Source of the DNA: Collinsella sp.
GTDB lineage: Bacteria; Actinomycetota; Coriobacteriia; Coriobacteriales; Coriobacteriaceae
Reading direction: 5' to 3'
Length of the DNA stretch: 16,647 bases
Assembly: GCA_019413955.1 (NCBI GenBank)
Contig: DXMX01000033.1
Location: forward strand, 1-16,647
The notes below the pieces were generated by a model, which was not told where the DNA came from, made no database searches, and saw only the letters and a program-made list of their open reading frames with translations. Shown here one piece after another: positions 13,936 through 16,647 of the stretch; within the stretch, counting starts at the first letter, position 1; every line of letters begins with the position of its first letter. The translations under genes and the position numbers were made by a program.

Positions 13936-14655
13936 ATGATTCCCAAATACGAGGCAATAGCTGCAGATATCCGTCGAAGCATCGAGGACGGCGCTCTAAA
14001 GCCGGGCGACAAGCTGCCCACCGTCGTTGAGTTCTGCGAGCTCTATAGCGTTTCCAAAATCACCGTCAAACGAGCTATTGAGCAGATTACCGATGAAGGT
14101 CTTGTTACCAGCCGGCGCGGATCGGGCACCTACGTTAAGGACACGGCGGGGCTTCCCGGCCAGGCGGTTTTCCAGGGCAAGAACGATCGCTCCCAGGGCT
14201 TTTCGTATGAGCACCGCGGGGAGAAGGTGACCTCGGTGGTCTACGATTTCTCGATTGTCAATCCGCCAGCAGACGTCGCTGCCCAGCTGGGAATTGCCGA
14301 GGACGACTTTGCCTATCACATCGTGCGCGTGCGCCAGGTCGACGAGAAGCCCATCGTTATCGAGTACACCTACATGCCCCTCGAGCTGATTCCGGACCTT
14401 AAAAAGAAAGACCTGTATGGATCGGTCTACAGCTTCATCCGCAAGCAATGCGGGCTGAAGATTTCGAGCTTCCACCGCACCATTCGCGCCGTAGCGGCAA
14501 CCGAGGAAGAGGCTGAGCGCCTGGACACCAAACCCGGCTCTCCCCTGCTCGAGCTCAACCAGATTGGCTTTTTGGATAGCGGCACCGCCTTTGAGCATTC
14601 GATCTCGCGCAACGTTGGTGACCGCTTTGAGCTGCACAACGTAACGTTGGCATAG
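13936..14655 (+). CDS. GntR-family (HutC/UTRA subfamily) transcriptional regulator
   Basis: A 239-residue ligand-responsive repressor or activator. Residues 1-68 form the winged helix (PKYEAIAADIRRSI, then the recognition region SVSKITVKRAIEQI and the wing RRGSGTYV at 60-67). Residues from about 90 to 235 form a UTRA effector domain, which in this subfamily binds sugar phosphates, amino sugars or histidine-pathway compounds. The ATG at 13936 has AAAGGAGG four bases upstream, so the in-frame ATG at 13888 is not used. manA follows after 75 bases without a terminator, so the ligand may be a hexose phosphate; this is inference from context. Confidence 0.93.
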   Translation: MIPKYEAIAADIRRSIEDGALKPGDKLPTVVEFCELYSVSKITVKRAIEQITDEGLVTSRRGSGTYVKDTAGLPGQAVFQGKNDRSQGFSYEHRGEKVTSVVYDFSIVNPPADVAAQLGIAEDDFAYHIVRVRQVDEKPIVIEYTYMPLELIPDLKKKDLYGSVYSFIRKQCGLKISSFHRTIRAVAATEEEAERLDTKPGSPLLELNQIGFLDSGTAFEHSISRNVGDRFELHNVTLA

Positions 14656-14730
14656 GTTTTTGTAGTCATGCGGGCGCTCGTTACGGCTCGTTTAGGGTGG
14701 GCGGCCGCGCAACACCATGGGGGTATGAAC

Positions 14731-15663
14731 ATGTCCGATTTGATTAAACTGACGCCGATCTTTCACGAGAAGATCTGGGGCGGCCGCCAGCTCGAAACCG
14801 TATTTGGTTATGACATTCCCGAGGGTCCCATCGGTGAGTGCTGGGCCATCTCGGCACACCCCAACGGCGACTGCCAGATCGCTGAGGGCCCGTACGCCGG
14901 TCACACGCTGTCATGGCTGTGGGCCGAGCACCGCGAGCTCTTTGGCAACTGCGAGGGCAAGGGGTTCCCGCTGCTCATTAAGATTCTGGACGCCAAGGAC
15001 GACCTTTCGATCCAGATCCATCCCAACGACGAGTACGCCGCCGAGCACGAGAACGGCAGCCTGGGCAAAACCGAGTGCTGGTATGTGCTGGACTGCGAGC
15101 CCGGCGCCACGATCATCGTCGGACAGCGCGCGCACGACCGCGCCGAGGCCGCGCGTATGATCGAGGACGGCCGCTGGGACGACATGCTCAACGTGCTGCC
15201 GATTCACAAGGGCGACTTTTTCCAGATTGATTCCGGTACCGTCCACGCCATCAAGACCGGCACGCTCATTTTGGAGACGCAGCAGTCGAGCGACGTGACG
15301 TATCGCCTGTACGACTACGACCGTCCCGGCACCGACGGCAAACTGCGTCCCCTGCACATTGAGCAGAGTCTCGACTGCATCGACTTTGATTCTCAGGCCC
15401 CGACCGACGGCACCGTGACCGCGCCCGAAGTCGACGGCGTGACCGAACTCGAGTCCAACCCCTGCTACACCGTCGATCGCGTGCGCGTCAACGGCAGCAA
15501 GACCCTCGACCAGCACTGGCCCTTCATGTGTCTGTCGGTCATCGACGGCGAAGGCACCGTCTGCGGCGACCCCGTCCACAAGGGAAGCCACCTGCTAGCC
15601 CCGAGCACCGTCAGCTCCATCGACCTCGAAGGCAAGATGGAACTGATCGTCTCGCATCTGTAA
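14731..15663 (+). CDS. manA: Mannose-6-phosphate isomerase, class I
   Basis: Interconverts mannose 6-phosphate and fructose 6-phosphate using one zinc ion. The 310-residue product is of the short bacterial type. Zinc ligands are Gln95 and His97 in SIQIHPND, Glu115 in TECWYV, and His172 in GTVHAI; Arg192 lies in YRLYDYDR. ECWAISAHPNG (36-46) is a family signature. The ATG at 14731 is preferred because GGGGG lies eight bases upstream; the ATG two codons earlier (14725) is almost as good, while one at 14668 would add unrelated residues. It is likely co-transcribed with gntR. A structured element begins 18 bases after the stop codon. Confidence 0.94.
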   Translation: MSDLIKLTPIFHEKIWGGRQLETVFGYDIPEGPIGECWAISAHPNGDCQIAEGPYAGHTLSWLWAEHRELFGNCEGKGFPLLIKILDAKDDLSIQIHPNDEYAAEHENGSLGKTECWYVLDCEPGATIIVGQRAHDRAEAARMIEDGRWDDMLNVLPIHKGDFFQIDSGTVHAIKTGTLILETQQSSDVTYRLYDYDRPGTDGKLRPLHIEQSLDCIDFDSQAPTDGTVTAPEVDGVTELESNPCYTVDRVRVNGSKTLDQHWPFMCLSVIDGEGTVCGDPVHKGSHLLAPSTVSSIDLEGKMELIVSHL

Positions 15664-15681
15664 GCTATCGATCCCCGAGCG

Positions 15682-15810
15682 CTCGCCGGGATGGGGCGCG
15701 GGGTTTGATCGCCTGTTCGGACAGTCCTGCTCGCACGGAGAGCACATTAAGTGCTCTCCGGCTCGTGCGGAACTCACGATCGACCAAACTCCGCGCCCCA
15801 TCCCGGCGAG
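15682..15810 (+). repeat. Structured element copy 1 (30-bp outer stem, conserved core) in the manA 3' region
   Basis: Arms 15682-15711 and 15781-15810 pair over 30 positions, with one G/T pair (15702/15790) and one mismatch (15708/15784). The 69-base interior holds a small hairpin CTGT-TCGG-ACAG (15713-15724), then a 4-bp helix cgca 15732-15735 with tgcg 15766-15769, and a perfect 10-bp hairpin 15736-15745 with 15751-15760 around loop attaa. The conserved unpaired stretches are gtcctg and gtgcggaactc. The interior is about 80% identical to copy 2 at 15962-16091. No T-run follows, so this is not a normal terminator. A structured RNA is the favoured reading. Confidence 0.85.
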
Positions 15811-15843
15811 TCTCTGGCTAGTAACGACAATCAAAAAGCAACA

Positions 15844-15877
15844 AGGGGCTCCCCCGTTCATCAACGGAGGAGCCCCT
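15844..15877. terminator. Hairpin terminator between the two structured elements
   Basis: Arms 15844-15858 and 15863-15877 pair at 14 of 15 positions with a four-base loop. On the minus strand it is followed by a T-rich stretch (TTGTTGCTTTTT), so it can end transcripts coming from pcrA. On the plus strand there is no U-tract after it, but it is the only strong hairpin available to stop the manA transcript. Confidence 0.7.
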
Positions 15878-15916
15878 ACTCGTATCTATATATCAGCCCA
15901 CCCGGCTCTCCAGACC

Positions 15917-15945
15917 AAAAAGCGAACGAGCAAAGCGACGTTCGC
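15917..15945 (-). terminator. Intrinsic terminator downstream of pcrA and structured element copy 2
   Basis: On the minus strand GCGAACG (15945-15939) pairs with CGTTCGC (15928-15922) around a 10-base loop and is followed by five T (15921-15917). The pcrA transcript would therefore include structured element copy 2 in full before ending here. Confidence 0.65.
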
Positions 15946-15961
15946 AAGCAACGTTATCTAA

Positions 15962-16091
15962 GGACCTGGGCGGGCGTATGGGGCAACATCGGTCGCGAGT
16001 TCCGCACGCAAAGGAGGCCACTTAATGTGGCCTCCGTCTTGCGCAGGACTGCCCGAGCAGGCGATGTTGCCCCATACGCCCGCCCAGGTCC
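15962..16091 (-). repeat. Structured element copy 2 (30-bp perfect outer stem, conserved core) in the pcrA 3' region
   Basis: A perfect 30-bp inverted repeat pairs 15962-15991 with 16062-16091. Read on the minus strand, the 70-base interior carries the small hairpin CTGC-TCGG-GCAG (16060-16049), the cgca/tgcg helix (16043-16040 with 16006-16003), a perfect 9-bp hairpin (16035-16027 with 16021-16013) around loop attaa, and gtgcggaactc. Compared with copy 1, T-A became C-G in the small hairpin and two pairs changed together in the large hairpin. The outer arms differ almost throughout yet remain complementary. It begins seven bases after the pcrA stop codon. Confidence 0.87.
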
Positions 16092-16098
16092 GCCGGGA

Positions 16099-16647
16099 TC
16101 ACGACAGCTTGACGATCGGCGCAAAGCCCTTCATAAGCTTTTTAGTCTGGCCGGTTTTTTCGAACTGCACCTCGATCATGTCTCCGGCGACCGAGATCAC
16201 GGTACCCGTGCCAAAGGTCTTGTGGCTCACGGTATCGCCCGCGGCAAAGTCCTGCGACGCGCTGGCGCGATCGACCTTGCGCTCCACCGTCGGCGACACC
16301 TTGGACGACGGCTTTTTGGCTCGCGGCGCGCCCGAGCCAAAGGTCGAGGCAACACGGCCGGCGTCGGGCGAGACCCCACGATGGCGCTCGGTCCCATAGC
16401 TGCTGCCGCCAAAGAAATCGTCGAAGCTCGATCCGCCGCGCGATCCGGAGCCGCCGGTCGAGCGCGTATGCGAACCGAACACCTTGCCGCCATACATATC
16501 CGAACCCATGCCCGAGCCAAAGGTGCCGTGACGGTCGCCGCGCTTCTCCCAGCCCGTGCCCTCAAAACCGGCAGAACCGATGCCGCTAAACTCGATGTCC
16601 TCGAACGGAATCTCGTTGAGGAAGCGCGAGCGCGGGTTGGCAGAGGT
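16099..16647 (-). CDS. pcrA: ATP-dependent DNA helicase PcrA/UvrD, C-terminal part (cut by window edge)
   Basis: The last 182 codons of a superfamily 1 helicase gene; the start lies beyond the right edge. The visible part opens with NPRSRFLNEIP (residues 4-14 of the fragment), the conserved end of the UvrD/PcrA helicase core. A Gly/Ser/Arg-rich, probably disordered linker of about 110 residues follows (for example TRSTGGSGSRGGSSFDDFFG). The last 46 residues, GDTVSHKTFGTGTV through FAPIVKLS, match the PcrA C-terminal Tudor-like domain that contacts RNA polymerase in transcription-coupled repair. The stop is TGA at 16099-16101. Confidence 0.92.
   Translation of the reverse strand, partial: TSANPRSRFLNEIPFEDIEFSGIGSAGFEGTGWEKRGDRHGTFGSGMGSDMYGGKVFGSHTRSTGGSGSRGGSSFDDFFGGSSYGTERHRGVSPDAGRVASTFGSGAPRAKKPSSKVSPTVERKVDRASASQDFAAGDTVSHKTFGTGTVISVAGDMIEVQFEKTGQTKKLMKGFAPIVKLS

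Noticed and set aside
15682..15810. Structured element as an ordinary intrinsic terminator
   Set aside because: There is no T-run after either copy on its own strand, the interior is long and conserved, and separate terminator hairpins exist nearby.
15682..16091. Structured elements as tRNAs or integron attC sites
   Set aside because: No cloverleaf or CCA-type acceptor fits, and the attC core motif is not present at the arm ends.
1..16647. CRISPR arrays, prophage or insertion sequence genes, tRNA or rRNA genes
   Set aside because: No regularly spaced direct repeats, transposase, integrase or phage motifs, and no tRNA- or rRNA-like sequence were seen on either strand.

Overview
The window is GC-rich bacterial DNA with closely packed genes, strong GGAG-type ribosome binding sites, and GTG or TTG starts in places. 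The combination of a PF12897-type aspartate aminotransferase, an actinobacterial-style lysine-rich topoisomerase tail, family II pyrophosphatase, Tat and Hyp genes, and GGGAC/GTCCC-rich intergenic repeats suggests a gut actinobacterium of the class Coriobacteriia, most likely Collinsella or a close relative. That placement is inference from gene content; no database was searched.

Layout. 1-1056 (minus): thymidylate kinase (tmk) followed after 1 base by the start of the DNA polymerase III delta' gene (holB), cut by the window edge. 1057-1383: a nested inverted-repeat region and a promoter. 1384-2367 (plus): a membrane-anchored zinc-ribbon protein with an aspartate-rich tract. 2368-2508: an inverted repeat and a bidirectional terminator. 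2509-7632 (minus): a five-gene run tatA-tatC-hypA-hypB-topA, with tatA/tatC overlapping as TAATG and a topoisomerase I that looks archaeal in type. 7786-9456 (minus): an aspartate aminotransferase-like enzyme followed by an orphan STAS protein. 9605-9859 (plus): a small unknown gene. 9946-11304 (minus): NhaA Na+/H+ antiporter. 11573-12496 (minus): manganese-dependent inorganic pyrophosphatase. 12642-13595 (minus): a ROK sugar kinase, divergent from 13936-15663 (plus): a GntR/HutC regulator and class I mannose-6-phosphate isomerase. 16099-16647 (minus): the 3' end of a PcrA/UvrD helicase gene.

The most unusual feature is the 435-base gap between the convergent manA and pcrA genes. It holds two copies of one structured element, 15682-15810 on plus and 15962-16091 on minus. 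Each begins a few bases after a stop codon and lies in the sense direction of that gene. Each has a 30-bp outer stem around a roughly 70-base core. The core is well conserved between copies, while the outer arms differ in sequence but keep full self-complementarity; two inner hairpins also show compensatory base changes. This pattern points to a conserved secondary structure (RNA, or folded single-stranded DNA) rather than an ordinary terminator or an ordinary MITE.

Functional themes: DNA replication and repair (tmk, holB, topA, pcrA), protein export and nickel-enzyme maturation (tat, hyp), ion and phosphate homeostasis (nhaA, ppaC), and hexose entry into glycolysis (ROK kinase, gntR, manA).
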